From a virus: a DNA stretch of 37,144 nucleotides. How positions within the stretch are numbered: the stretch's first letter is position 1; each line of letters opens with the position of its first letter. The position numbers and the translations under genes were made by a program. The stretch spans positions 1 to 37,144 of the IMG/VR virus record IMGVR_UViG_3300037189_007545, one strand, 5' to 3'. The notes under the pieces were generated by a model, which saw only the letters and a program-made list of their open reading frames with translations, had not been told where the DNA came from and ran no database searches. Positions 29,337 through 37,144 of this stretch are shown one piece after another.

Positions 29337-30506
29337 ATGGCGAGCCCTGGTATGGGCAGCCCAAACCCGTCTGGTAAACATCCTAAGATCCCTAAAGGTT
29401 GGGAACCTAGAGTTGAATCAGATCCCGTTGCTGGTGGTTATTTAGTTACTAGGCCACGGGAAGTTCAACAAGATGATCCAAGCACTCTTGAGTTGTTTGA
29501 TCAGTTCAACATGAATCCTGATAAATGGCGTATTACCAATGTAAGACGCTCATCTTGGCAAAAGTTTGATGGCGAATGGCTAGAGTCTTTTAGAGCCACA
29601 TTTGTCCCTGCGAGCCTTACAGGGGCTATACAAGCCGATGCTGACGAATTAATCAAAATGGTATCTAAGCACAAGCCAGCCAAAAAAGAGGCTTCTGGAG
29701 GCTCTGAGAGCGCTTTATTCCCTATTGGTGATACTCAGATAGGTAAAGTTGACGGCGGTGGAACTGAGCAGATTCTTACTAATAGCCTGACCCGAATTGA
29801 CCAATCCGTTGAACGTCTTAAAGCATGGCGCAAAATGGGTTATGAAATTGGCGAAGTAGTGATTCCATGGCTTGGCGACTGTATTGAAGGTAACCAGTCA
29901 CAAGGCGGTAACGCAGCAGCAGCCGGGCGAATTGACTTGTCTATTACAGAGCAAGTACGAGTATTGCGACGCTTGATGATGTATCAAGTAAAAGCATTTG
30001 CGCCATTGGCACAAAAACTCATTGTCCCAGTAGTACCGGGAAACCACGATGAAGCAGAGCGCCATGGCAACATTACTCGCTCATACACAGACTCATGGGC
30101 TATTGAAGCAGGTTCGGCAGTAGCGGATGCTTGTGCTGAAAATCCAGATGCTTATGGTCATGTTTCATTTGTTTTTCCACATTATGACGAACTAACAATC
30201 ACAATGGAAACAAGTGGCACGATCATTGCTATGGCTCATGGCCATCAATTTGGCAGAGATCCATTTAAGTGGTGGCAAGAACAGTCACATGGACGCCAAC
30301 CAGTAGGGGAAGCCCATATTTTGATGGCGGGTCACTTGCACCATACTCACATTAAAGACACGGGTAAAGATCGCATCTTTATGCAGGTACCGGCATTAGA
30401 TGGCGGATCAAATCACTATAGGCATCGCAGAGGTGAAGATTCTAAGCCTGGTTTATTGTCCTTTATAACAAGTAATGGAGATTGGAAAGAGCTGAGCATT
30501 CTATGA
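29337..30506 (+). CDS. Metallophosphoesterase (Mre11/SbcD-like fold)
   Basis: The protein has 389 residues from the ATG at 29337, two bases after the previous stop; a longer frame from 29265 only re-reads the HTH gene. Motifs in order: FPIGDTQIGK (about 129-137; the usual D-x-H is D-T-Q), WLGDCIEGN (178-186), VPGNHDE (233-239), MAHGHQF near 296-302 and MAGHLHHTHIKD near 325-336. Together these form the two-metal site of calcineurin-like phosphoesterases. The phage versions are thought to be nucleases or phosphatases acting on DNA or nucleotides. The N-terminal 110 residues (PKGWEPRVESDPVAGGYLVT; SWQKFDGEWLESFRATFVPA) form an extra domain. It partners with the HTH protein upstream. Confidence 0.85.
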   Translation: MASPGMGSPNPSGKHPKIPKGWEPRVESDPVAGGYLVTRPREVQQDDPSTLELFDQFNMNPDKWRITNVRRSSWQKFDGEWLESFRATFVPASLTGAIQADADELIKMVSKHKPAKKEASGGSESALFPIGDTQIGKVDGGGTEQILTNSLTRIDQSVERLKAWRKMGYEIGEVVIPWLGDCIEGNQSQGGNAAAAGRIDLSITEQVRVLRRLMMYQVKAFAPLAQKLIVPVVPGNHDEAERHGNITRSYTDSWAIEAGSAVADACAENPDAYGHVSFVFPHYDELTITMETSGTIIAMAHGHQFGRDPFKWWQEQSHGRQPVGEAHILMAGHLHHTHIKDTGKDRIFMQVPALDGGSNHYRHRRGEDSKPGLLSFITSNGDWKELSIL

Positions 30507-30697
30507 AGCGGCACATAGTTGTATCTGTTAAAGGCGTAGAAATTGTCAACATTCTTCTTGAAGAAATAGATGATGATCCTGAAGAAGATCAATCAGATCA
30601 ACCTGGTCCAACAGCAGCAAGTATAGATGCTGGCGCAGGTAGTCAGATAGGGTTTTCTACGCCGTGGTCAGATTTGTATTTTGATGATGAAGATTAG
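30503..30697 (+). CDS. Small acidic protein
   Basis: The product is a protein of 64 residues from the ATG at 30503, which overlaps the phosphoesterase stop as ATGA. It opens MKRHIVVSVKGVEIVNILLE, then an acidic stretch EIDDDPEEDQSDQPG and ends SDLYFDDED. The first part may form a small beta-alpha element; the rest is probably disordered. Its 3' end overlaps the convergent gene at 30657-30896 by 41 bases. Unknown function. Confidence 0.6.
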   Translation: MKRHIVVSVKGVEIVNILLEEIDDDPEEDQSDQPGPTAASIDAGAGSQIGFSTPWSDLYFDDED

Positions 30698-30896
30698 CGT
30701 CTCTGTGCTTTGCCCAAATTTTTTTTCTACTGTCATCATCTAGAACAACTGTTAAATCAGACCAACCGCAGTTACAAGATGGGTACTTATTAACCTCAAA
30801 AGTATCGTCACTGTTGCGAACAATTGCAATGTTTGATTGATACCTACAAGGACGGTTGCCGTCTTTCTTAGAGGCTTTTTGGCTCTTTCTACCCAC
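30657..30896 (-). CDS. Small basic Cys-containing protein
   Basis: The gene encodes 79 residues starting with GTG at 30896 (M-G-R-K-S-Q-K-A-S-K-K-D), with GGAG nine bases upstream and an 8-base overlap with the glycosyltransferase gene. Cysteines occur at C17 and in YPSCNCGWSDL (about 41-43), with a His-rich C-terminus KHRDANLHHQNTN; metal binding is possible but not shown. It overlaps the end of the plus-strand gene at 30503-30697. Unknown function. Confidence 0.6.
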   Translation of the reverse strand: MGRKSQKASKKDGNRPCRYQSNIAIVRNSDDTFEVNKYPSCNCGWSDLTVVLDDDSRKKIWAKHRDANLHHQNTNLTTA

Positions 30897-31956
30897 CCTG
30901 TATGTCTCCTAAATAATGATTTAAATTATTAATTAATCTTTCGTCATTTGGTAATAACTCCAAAGCAATGCGCCCATGCATTAACGCAGACTGCTGATTG
31001 CCAGTATGCCATTCTGATAATGCAAGTAAATCATGGGGTAAGTATCCCCAAGCGTCAGCTTCGCATAGGTACTCTAATGGCTTTGTTGTAATTTCAAGGG
31101 CTTGCATTGCGTACTTTTTGCAGTTATCCCAATCGCTTTGAGTGTAGTAAGTAAAAGATAAATCAACTAAAGCTTCTCTTCGGCCGGGGGCTTCATTGAT
31201 TGCCTTTTCAAACCATTGGATTTTTTCTGAAATATCATCGCAGCATTTAGCAATCATTCTCATTGATGCTGCTCTTTCCGGAACCCATAATGCTTTTGGC
31301 AGTTCAAGATGGCGCATTAACTCCTTTTTTGCCTCATTTTTTAGGCCATACATGAATAACTCACGACCATAGTAAAAAGAGTTTCTGTCATCATGCGGAT
31401 CTTCTTCGACAGATAACTCAAGTAAATTTAAGTATTGACCTCTTGATTTAGTGTCATCTGCATGGTGATGTATTTCTAGTCCAATGTGCATCTGGGTTTC
31501 AGCTATGCGATCAATTTTAATTACTTCATGAACAGGATGTTTCCATACGTATCCTTTACGGGTATGAATTTTATCACCTTGGTACTGAAGCCCCGGAGTA
31601 CCATCTTCATTCCAATTCCAAGTGTAGGTATAACGAGGTCTTGTAATGTTTTTATTGTGCGCTTCTTGTAAGTGTTTGCGCCACCCAGGTTGTAATTCTT
31701 CATCCATGTCTAAAGCAATGCAATAATCTACATCTAATGGAATTAATGCTAAAGAAGCATTTCTTGCTGTATCAAAGCGCCAAGGGCTAATATTAATTGA
31801 AACTACATTAATTCCAAAAGATTTTGCTAGTTTAACGGTTTTATCAGTTGAACCCGTGTCTGCAATTAATAAATAATCTGCTTCTTTGCACGATTCAAAC
31901 CATTTTTTTACAAACTTTTCTTCGTTAAGAGCTATTGCGTAAACAGCAACTTTCAC
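30889..31956 (-). CDS. Family-2 glycosyltransferase with TPR-like C-terminus
   Basis: I place the start at the GTG at 31956, two bases after the previous stop, giving 355 residues beginning VKVAVYAIALNEEKFVKKWF. An ATG at 32016 would add a Ser/Asn-rich leader that only re-reads the neighbour. GT2 hallmarks are YAIALNEEKFV, DYLLIADTGSTDKT, WRFDTARNASLALIPLDVDY and the metal-binding CIALDMDEEL. PVHEVIKIDRIAE follows. The second half is TPR-like (NSFYYGRELFMYGLKNEAKK; KIQWFEKAINEAPGRREALV; CKKYAMQALEIT). It lies in the tail-fibre cluster, so it may glycosylate virion proteins or alter the host envelope; the acceptor is unknown. Confidence 0.85.
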   Translation of the reverse strand: MKVAVYAIALNEEKFVKKWFESCKEADYLLIADTGSTDKTVKLAKSFGINVVSINISPWRFDTARNASLALIPLDVDYCIALDMDEELQPGWRKHLQEAHNKNITRPRYTYTWNWNEDGTPGLQYQGDKIHTRKGYVWKHPVHEVIKIDRIAETQMHIGLEIHHHADDTKSRGQYLNLLELSVEEDPHDDRNSFYYGRELFMYGLKNEAKKELMRHLELPKALWVPERAASMRMIAKCCDDISEKIQWFEKAINEAPGRREALVDLSFTYYTQSDWDNCKKYAMQALEITTKPLEYLCEADAWGYLPHDLLALSEWHTGNQQSALMHGRIALELLPNDERLINNLNHYLGDIQGG

Positions 31957-31958
31957 CG

Positions 31959-32192
31959 CTAAATTTCGCTTACTACTTGACGAATTATTGGAGGAGTTAT
32001 TACAGGATGAGTCCATGACCCATCAGAATTACGTATAGATCCAATAGTTACGTATGTGTATGAATCATCTTCTTCGCAAGGATGAGGTTCTACTGAAAGA
32101 CCTTCTCCAGGATTGTATTCAGAAATACCGTCCCACAAAATAATATTTAAAACTTTATTTTTTGAATCTAGAACTAAATATCTATCAGACAT
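31959..32192 (-). CDS. Small protein of the tail-fibre cluster
   Basis: This 77-residue protein begins MSDRYLVLDSKNKVLNIILW, then DGISEYNPGEGLSVEPHPCE. The pattern 'Y-x-V-L-(D/N)-x-x-N-x-V-x-N-I-I-x-W-D-G-x-x-x-Y-x-P' is common in short phage proteins encoded beside tail fibre genes. Their role is not established; attachment or chaperone functions have been suggested. AAGGA lies 14 bases before the ATG. It precedes the glycosyltransferase. Confidence 0.65.
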   Translation of the reverse strand: MSDRYLVLDSKNKVLNIILWDGISEYNPGEGLSVEPHPCEEDDSYTYVTIGSIRNSDGSWTHPVITPPIIRQVVSEI

Positions 32193-32237
32193 AATAAAAT
32201 ATTTTCCTTTCGATATACATCTCTATGTTTATAATTC

Positions 32238-32912
32238 TTAACCATACCAGACTTTTACTACAACAACACCTAATCCACCGCCACCTGCACCATAAATTTG
32301 TCCACCAGCACCTGATGCAGTTCGACCACCAGGTATTGGCAGGTTATTTCCAAGACTTCCACCTATTGTTGAATATAGAGGGCTTTCTCCGCCACCGCCT
32401 CCATATGCAAATACTTCAATGTCTCCCTGCTGATAATGATATGTCGAACCATCTTGCCCTGGTGCTCCACCGTAACTAGTAGCACCAGAATTGCCGTCAA
32501 AAAACCCACCATAACCATCTGTATAACCATCTTGTCCACCGCCGCCACCATTGTATTTTCCATATCCACCATCTAAATTAGTGCTGGAACCCGCTTTTAA
32601 TGTGCCGAATATAGATGAAGAATCAGAGGCTACAGTTACACTTACAGTACTTCCCAACAAAGATGCATCAAAAAATGCAGAAGTTAATGCTCCACCACCC
32701 ATACTTATTCCAGTGCCAATTGCTGTTACATGAACAATTTTTGCTTGACTAGGTTTAGTCCAAGTACCAGAACCAGTAAATACTTCTACTGAAACTCCAT
32801 TAAAATTTTGCCAATCAATTAGATTCCAAGAGTTAGAACTTGAAATGTATTCCCAAGTTACATTACCAATTGTGTATTGCTCTCCGTTATCAGGACTTAC
32901 TGGAAAAGGCAT
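32238..32912 (-). CDS. Glycine-rich tail fibre/adhesin protein, paralogue C (224 aa)
   Basis: The N-terminus MPFPVSPDNGEQYTIGNVTW and EYISSSNSWNLID is a short W-containing module. A signature GSGTWTKPSQAKIVHVTAIG then leads to Gly/Ser/Tyr-rich sequence (KYNGGGGGQDGYTDGYGGFF; GAGGQIYGAGGGGLG), ending VVVVKVWYG. The same plan occurs in the two following paralogues. Glycine-rich domains of this kind form collagen-like or polyglycine-II bundles in phage receptor-binding tips, such as T4-like adhesins. It probably helps bind the host surface. Confidence 0.75.
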   Translation of the reverse strand: MPFPVSPDNGEQYTIGNVTWEYISSSNSWNLIDWQNFNGVSVEVFTGSGTWTKPSQAKIVHVTAIGTGISMGGGALTSAFFDASLLGSTVSVTVASDSSSIFGTLKAGSSTNLDGGYGKYNGGGGGQDGYTDGYGGFFDGNSGATSYGGAPGQDGSTYHYQQGDIEVFAYGGGGGESPLYSTIGGSLGNNLPIPGGRTASGAGGQIYGAGGGGLGVVVVKVWYG

Positions 32913-32917
32913 CTAAA

Positions 32918-33814
32918 TCACCCATACCAAACTGTTATAGCAACTAATCCGCCGCCACCAGCACCACCAGCACCACCTGCGCCAGAAGCACCACCAGTCG
33001 AACCTTCTCCACCACCGCCACCGCCACCGCCTGGAAGCCCACCAGCGCCACCAACAGAAGGAGTAGTTGTCGAAGAAGCAGCACCAGCGCCACCCCCGGC
33101 TGGAGCATTGTAAGAAGTATTACTGCTGCCTGCTTGACTTGCAGTAGTTGCTGCAGTTAGAGAAGTGCAAGCAGATATACCAGCACCAAGCATGTTATTA
33201 ATAAACGAATATCCACCATTTCCACCTGCACCCCCTCCTGCATAAATGCTAGTAGCAGATGGAGTAGACGAATCTACATTTGAATTACCAATCCACATAC
33301 CACTTCCACCTACACCCCCTCCGCTACTAACACCATTTGCTCCAGTTCGCCCAGCACCGCCACCTTTTGCTACAAGAAAAGTACCAAAAGAGGAGTCTCC
33401 GCCAGCGCCACCAGCATTGCCAGATAAAGCAGTAGTACCTGTTGCAGTTACAGTACCTCCAGTACCACCACTACCTACGGTATAAGAAATTACAGTGCCA
33501 GCTCCTCCAAGTTCAAAAGCAGAAAACATTCTTTCGGAGAATCCCCCTCCTCCGCCGCCGCCGCCGCCACCGTTATTAGCAACATTTCGAGCGCCACCAC
33601 CGCCACCGCCACCTGCACCAATTACTACAACATTTAACACTTTTGCTCCATTAGGGATCGTAAAAGAACCAGAAGATGTGTAGTAGTTAAATGTAGGAGC
33701 AGTGTTTTCTGTGTGAGTCGTTACTGTCCAAGTATTATAAACAGAAGAATACGTATACAAAACATTGTCTTGTAAAGCAGTTTGTCCATTTGTTGGATTA
33801 GAAGGAAGAGCCAT
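32918..33814 (-). CDS. Glycine-rich tail fibre/adhesin protein, paralogue B (298 aa)
   Basis: Start at the ATG at 33814 (MALPSNPTNGQTALQDNVLY), in line with its paralogues; a GTG at 33823 overlaps the previous stop. The N-terminal module P-x-N-P-T-N-G-Q ... Y-x-Y-S-S-V-Y-N-T-W-T-V is followed by FTIPNGAKVLNVVVIGAGGG and very Gly-rich text, including runs of eight or more Gly. The end is GGLVAITVWYG. Low-complexity Gly runs are a likely site of recombination and length variation among related phages. Probable receptor-binding component. Confidence 0.75.
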   Translation of the reverse strand: MALPSNPTNGQTALQDNVLYTYSSVYNTWTVTTHTENTAPTFNYYTSSGSFTIPNGAKVLNVVVIGAGGGGGGGARNVANNGGGGGGGGGGFSERMFSAFELGGAGTVISYTVGSGGTGGTVTATGTTALSGNAGGAGGDSSFGTFLVAKGGGAGRTGANGVSSGGGVGGSGMWIGNSNVDSSTPSATSIYAGGGAGGNGGYSFINNMLGAGISACTSLTAATTASQAGSSNTSYNAPAGGGAGAASSTTTPSVGGAGGLPGGGGGGGGEGSTGGASGAGGAGGAGGGGLVAITVWYG

Positions 33815-33819
33815 AAATA

Positions 33820-34764
33820 TCACTCATACCAAATTGTGATAAAAACGCAACCTTGAGCGCCAGCACCGCCAGCACCTGAGCCAGTACCACTAACTCTAAG
33901 TCCACCACCGCCACCGCCGCCTCCGCCATAAAGACCACCACTACCTCCAGGGTATCCTGTCGTAGAGGCAGAACCAGAGCCTCCACCACCTCCACCACCA
34001 GGAAGAGATTTACCAGTAGTTCCACCGTTAGAGCCACCACTACCTAGTGTAGCATTTCCCGTTGCTGCTACACCGTAAGCGATACAACCACCACCAGCAC
34101 CACCAGTACCCTGTCCAGTTCCAGTGCTTGAGCCACCTCCACCCCCACCAGAGCCAGCAGCACCACCTGCAGATGCAGAGTTTACACCACCGCCACTACT
34201 CCCCTCACCACTGTCGCTAGAAGGGTACATACCTGGAGTTGCATATGTAAAATTAGAACCTGAATAATATCCAAAGTCACACCCTGCACCTCCATAGGCT
34301 AATAATGTTCCTAAGTTGCTAGATGTTCCAAGTTTTACAGAACTGGTTCCACCAGCACTTCCAGCATTTCCATAACTGACGACACTAGTTCTTGATGCTC
34401 CTCCAGAACCGCCAGCACCAACAGTGATTACAGCAGTTGCGTTATACCCAGCAATAAGATTGTAAGTTGCTTCGCTCATCTGTCCACCAGCACCGCCACC
34501 GCCGCCGATAGATTGCGTACCAGTTTGATAGGCACCACCAGCACCGCCACCGCCACCGCCAATGCAAACAATATGCATTACGCGAGCGCCAGTTGGAATA
34601 GTCCAAGAAGAAACAGATGATGTAAAAAGATGAGTTGTTGGAGCCTTTTTTGGCACAGATGTGTCAATAGTCCAGTTTTGTAAAGCTGAGTTATAAACAT
34701 ATTGGGTTGATCCAACAATGTATGTTTGACCATTAGTAGGCGAAACAGGAAAATTAGTTGGCAT
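33820..34764 (-). CDS. Glycine-rich tail fibre/adhesin protein, paralogue A (314 aa)
   Basis: It opens MPTNFPVSPTNGQTYIVGST then QYVYNSALQNWTID, followed by SSWTIPTGARVMHIVCIGGG and a long Gly/Ser/Ala-rich body (GSGGASRTSVVSYGNAGSAG; SLPGGGGGGGSGSASTTGYP). The end is GAQGCVFITIWYE. It shares the N-terminal 'P-x-N-G-Q ... Y-x-Y-N-S-x-x-x-x-W' module, the '(I/K)-P-x-G-A-(R/K)-V-x-(H/N)-(I/V)-V' signature and the hydrophobic -WY(E/G) end with the next two genes. Tandem paralogues suggest repeated duplication and diversification of an adhesin. Confidence 0.75.
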   Translation of the reverse strand: MPTNFPVSPTNGQTYIVGSTQYVYNSALQNWTIDTSVPKKAPTTHLFTSSVSSWTIPTGARVMHIVCIGGGGGGAGGAYQTGTQSIGGGGGAGGQMSEATYNLIAGYNATAVITVGAGGSGGASRTSVVSYGNAGSAGGTSSVKLGTSSNLGTLLAYGGAGCDFGYYSGSNFTYATPGMYPSSDSGEGSSGGGVNSASAGGAAGSGGGGGGSSTGTGQGTGGAGGGCIAYGVAATGNATLGSGGSNGGTTGKSLPGGGGGGGSGSASTTGYPGGSGGLYGGGGGGGGGLRVSGTGSGAGGAGAQGCVFITIWYE

Positions 34765-34775
34765 AATTTATCTTA

Positions 34776-34937
34776 TCATCCTGTTTGATCATCAGAAATT
34801 TTCCAATCGTCTACCATGCCACCGCAAGGTCCACACATAAAAGTAGTTTCTTCTGGTCCTTGACCACGAACGGTTACATTATTCCAATCACAACCATCCG
34901 TGTGACAAGTGATTTCATACCAAACTAATTTATCCAT
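34776..34937 (-). CDS. Tiny zinc-ribbon-like protein (53 aa)
   Basis: This minus-strand frame starts [20 protein letters not shown] at the ATG at 34937, sharing one base with the collagen-like gene stop (TAATG). Cysteines at 11, 16, 35 and 38 (C-x4-C ... M-C-G-P-C-G-G-M) make a compact zinc-ribbon-like site. The end is VDDWKISDDQTG. It fills the gap between two fibre genes. Small zinc proteins of this kind are frequent in phages; role unknown. Confidence 0.7.
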   Translation of the reverse strand: MDKLVWYEITCHTDGCDWNNVTVRGQGPEETTFMCGPCGGMVDDWKISDDQTG

Positions 34938-37135
34938 TATTGAGTCGCTATCCATGAGAAGGGTACCGCTGCAGCACCATTATTTCCATTATTTCCATAT
35001 ACCGTAAAGGTTGTTGCGCCAATGTTTCCTACAAAAATGTGGGTGTTTGTTGTTGATGAATAAGTATTTGAACGAATACTTACTACAACGCTTGACGGTG
35101 TTGTACCAAGACCGTGAGTAACAGTTTGGTTAGAACCCGATGTTGTAGTTCCTTGCCCACCAATAACAGTCCTAATTGTTAAACCAGAAGAATTATATGT
35201 TGCATACGTAGCACTATTGGCACTACTGGCACTTCCAGCACTAGTGGCAAAACCATTTAAATTTCCATTAAATGTTCCTGCCGTTACACTTCCTGTATCT
35301 GATAATTGAAAAATAACAGCATTGTAAGCACTATTAACAACTTCAAGTGTACCAGCGTTGGTTGTTCTAATGTATTTACTTGGATTAGTAGCACCAGCCG
35401 TTGTATTAGTTAATGTTAGAAATCCAGCATATCCAGTCCCTCCATAATCATTAGATGAAGTAATGTTTACTTGACTAGAGCCAGTGCCGTTTACGTTTAA
35501 AGTACTAGCCGTTACGGTTCCAGTAAATGTTGGATTAGCAGTGGGTGCTATGCCAGTTACCACACCTGTCAAGCCATTTACTGATGTAACTCCACCAGCG
35601 GCTCCAGTAGGACCCGTGGGACCTGTGACTGTTGACGCAGCACCCGTTGGACCTGTAGGACCGGTAGGGCCTGTGACTGTTGAAGCTGCTCCAGTTGGTC
35701 CAGTAGGTCCAGTAACTGTTGATGCTGCTCCAGTTGGACCAGTTGGGCCTGTTACTGTTGAGGCCGCTCCCGTAGGGCCTGTAGGACCCGTAACCGTACT
35801 GGCAGCTCCTGTAGGTCCAGTAGGACCCGTAGGACCGGTAGATCCTACGTTGCCAGCACTGCTTATTGTCCATGCTGCAAAAGTTCCTGATCCACCAATG
35901 GCATCTACAGTCATCACCATAGAAGTTCCTGTTACGGTAACAATGCCTTCCATGTAGTTTGCAGGCGTTGTTGTATTTGCTGCCCTTACTCTCATTCCAG
36001 TTACAAAAGCGCTATTTGCTGTAATCGTAAATGTTCTAGAAACTGAATTAGCAATAGTTAAAGAAGTTGATGAAGTTACACCTGAATATCCAGAACCGGT
36101 TGCTCCTGTAGGGCCTGTGACTGTTGAAGCTGCTCCTGTCGGCCCCGTTGGACCGGTAACAGTTGAGGCTGCGCCAGTTGGGCCTGTAGCTCCTGTAGGT
36201 CCAGCTACAGTTGATACTGCACCCGTAGGTCCCGTTGCTCCAATTGGGGATGATCCAATTTCAACCCAATATGTTCCGTCATACACATAAGTCTTGCCGT
36301 TGTCAGAGTTATACCACATACTTCCCGTTGTAGGAGATGCTGGTGGGGTAGCACTAGTAACAGATGTAAGCCCTGTAGGCCCAGTCGGTCCCGTTACTGT
36401 TGAAGATGCACCCGTCGGACCCGTCGGACCTGTTACGGTTGATGCAGCGCCTGTTGCTCCAGTTGCTCCAGTTGGACCTGTTGCTCCAGTAGGTCCAGTA
36501 ACTGTTGATGCTAATCCAGTTGCTCCAGTAGGTCCTGTAGGACCTATGTTTCCTGCTGCGCTTATTGTCCAGGCAGCAAAAGTACCAGACCCACCTGTTG
36601 CATCTGAAGTCATTGTCATTGTCGTGCCAGAAACTGTAACAATGCCTTCCATATAATTTGCTGGAGTAGTTGTGTTTGCTGCCCTAACTCGTTGACCTGT
36701 TGTAAATGCACTACCAGCAGTTATAGTAAAAACTTTTGATCCGGTTCCAATTAATAAAGAAGTTGTAGATGTTACCCCAAAATATCCAGCACCAGTTGGA
36801 CCTGTTACGGTTGATGCAGCGCCTGTTGGACCCGTAGGTCCTGTAACCGTACTGGCTGCGCCAGTTGGGCCCGTAGGTCCCGTAACCGTTGAGGCTGCGC
36901 CAGTTGGGCCTGTTGGACCTGTTGGACCTATTACTGTACTTGCTGCACCCGTAGGTCCAGTAACACCTTGAATTCCTTGTGGACCCGTAGGTCCCGTTGG
37001 TCCAGTGGCACCAGTCGGTCCAAGTTGAGTGTACATAACTTGAGTGGCAGTAACAATCATCGAAGCAACTGCTGGAGATGCAGGTGAAGTAGTTGCTGTT
37101 TGTGCTTCTAAAGTATTGGCCGCATCATTGCTCAT
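34937..37135 (-). CDS. Collagen-like tail fibre protein
   Basis: This fibre protein has 732 residues. Most of it is Gly-x-Thr/Pro collagen-like triplets, built from the unit [13 protein letters not shown] repeated many times (four main blocks). Two copies of a globular insert of about 80 residues occur near 115-195 and 345-425, sharing [14 protein letters not shown] and [12 protein letters not shown] small module [20 protein letters not shown] then GTYWVEIG sits near 270-305. The C-terminal 220 residues are a beta-rich tip ([20 protein letters not shown] ... [17 protein letters not shown] ... FSWIATQ). Collagen-like phage proteins form trimeric fibres. The ATG lies nine bases from the right edge, so its ribosome binding site is outside the window. 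Confidence 0.85.
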   Translation of the reverse strand: MSNDAANTLEAQTATTSPASPAVASMIVTATQVMYTQLGPTGATGPTGPTGPQGIQGVTGPTGAASTVIGPTGPTGPTGAASTVTGPTGPTGAASTVTGPTGPTGAASTVTGPTGAGYFGVTSTTSLLIGTGSKVFTITAGSAFTTGQRVRAANTTTPANYMEGIVTVSGTTMTMTSDATGGSGTFAAWTISAAGNIGPTGPTGATGLASTVTGPTGATGPTGATGATGAASTVTGPTGPTGASSTVTGPTGPTGLTSVTSATPPASPTTGSMWYNSDNGKTYVYDGTYWVEIGSSPIGATGPTGAVSTVAGPTGATGPTGAASTVTGPTGPTGAASTVTGPTGATGSGYSGVTSSTSLTIANSVSRTFTITANSAFVTGMRVRAANTTTPANYMEGIVTVTGTSMVMTVDAIGGSGTFAAWTISSAGNVGSTGPTGPTGPTGAASTVTGPTGPTGAASTVTGPTGPTGAASTVTGPTGPTGAASTVTGPTGPTGPTGAASTVTGPTGPTGAAGGVTSVNGLTGVVTGIAPTANPTFTGTVTASTLNVNGTGSSQVNITSSNDYGGTGYAGFLTLTNTTAGATNPSKYIRTTNAGTLEVVNSAYNAVIFQLSDTGSVTAGTFNGNLNGFATSAGSASSANSATYATYNSSGLTIRTVIGGQGTTTSGSNQTVTHGLGTTPSSVVVSIRSNTYSSTTNTHIFVGNIGATTFTVYGNNGNNGAAAVPFSWIATQ
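35590..37040. repeat. Collagen-type tandem triplet repeats in the fibre gene
   Basis: Degenerate DNA repeats encode [12 protein letters not shown] units, interrupted by two copies of a globular insert at about 35850-36100 and 36540-36790. Codon choice varies among units (for example GGTCCT, GGACCC, GGCCCC), so the repeats are old or under selection against identity. Long open frames on the plus strand here (35484-35957, 36294-36656) are mirror images of the repeats, not genes. Confidence 0.8.
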
Positions 37136-37144
37136 CCAAACAAA

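Noticed and set aside
31957-32016. Ser/Asn-rich N-terminal extension of the glycosyltransferase
   Set aside because: It overlaps the neighbouring gene in another frame, and family-2 enzymes typically begin at the V-A-V-Y-A-I-A-L-N-E-E segment, matching the GTG at 31956.
35484-36656. Long plus-strand frames rich in Pro/Val ([11 protein letters not shown]) opposite the collagen-like gene
   Set aside because: They mirror the codon periodicity of the collagen repeats on the other strand and have no start signals of their own.
1-37144. CRISPR array, insertion sequence, integrase or toxin-antitoxin pair
   Set aside because: No regularly spaced repeats, terminal inverted repeats with a transposase, recombinase motifs or paired small toxin/antitoxin genes were seen on either strand.

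Overview
The window is part of the genome of a double-stranded DNA tailed phage. A tape measure protein, major tail protein and frameshifted tail assembly chaperone point to a long-tailed, siphovirus-like particle. The DNA is fairly AT-rich. Several features suggest an actinobacterial host, perhaps a low-GC freshwater lineage: the type of chaperone second frame, the tail and holin protein types, and an RNA element at 26945-27024 that looks like the tRNA-like half of an actinobacterial tmRNA. The host assignment is inference. No integrase, replication gene or CRISPR array is visible.

Layout. Almost everything from 28625 leftwards is one long minus-strand late region with very short gaps and many ATGA/TAATG overlaps. 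In transcription order it runs: a secreted Pro/Thr-rich protein and a small membrane protein; a structured-RNA block (mini tmRNA-like element, tRNA-Asn); terminase large subunit; holin, M23 endolysin, a secreted protein and a small membrane protein; a Dps/ferritin-like protein; a mosaic 694-residue protein; the portal; a 1127-residue structural protein whose end overlaps a CbbX/EccA-type AAA+ ATPase frame; a minor head protein with an internal duplication; an XkdF-type protease; two basic Gly/Ala-rich proteins; a scaffold-like protein; decoration protein, major capsid protein and a fibronectin-III protein; head-tail connectors; major tail protein; tail assembly chaperones; and the start of the tape measure gene, which runs off the left edge.

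From 28626 to 29110 lies a regulatory region without convincing genes. On the minus strand it has a near-consensus promoter followed at once by a strong intrinsic terminator, an arrangement like a late promoter under antitermination. The 16-base loop of that terminator is complementary to the ribosome binding site of the divergent plus-strand gene at 29111, so the short terminated transcript could be an antisense regulator. The plus strand then carries three genes (small HTH-like protein, metallophosphoesterase, small acidic protein). From 30657 to the right edge the minus strand resumes with host-recognition genes: a collagen-like fibre, a small zinc-ribbon protein, three glycine-rich paralogues, a small protein, a family-2 glycosyltransferase and a small Cys-containing protein.

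The four observations most worth following up are: (1) a probable second programmed -1 frameshift (CCCAAAA, 14495-14501) that would fuse the AAA+ ATPase to a large structural protein; (2) the 80-nt tmRNA-like RNA with a G3-U70 alanine identity pair but almost no mRNA-like domain; (3) the promoter/terminator small RNA with an anti-Shine-Dalgarno loop; and (4) a virion-region family of basic Gly/Ala-rich proteins. All functions are assigned by reading motifs and context; no database search was run.
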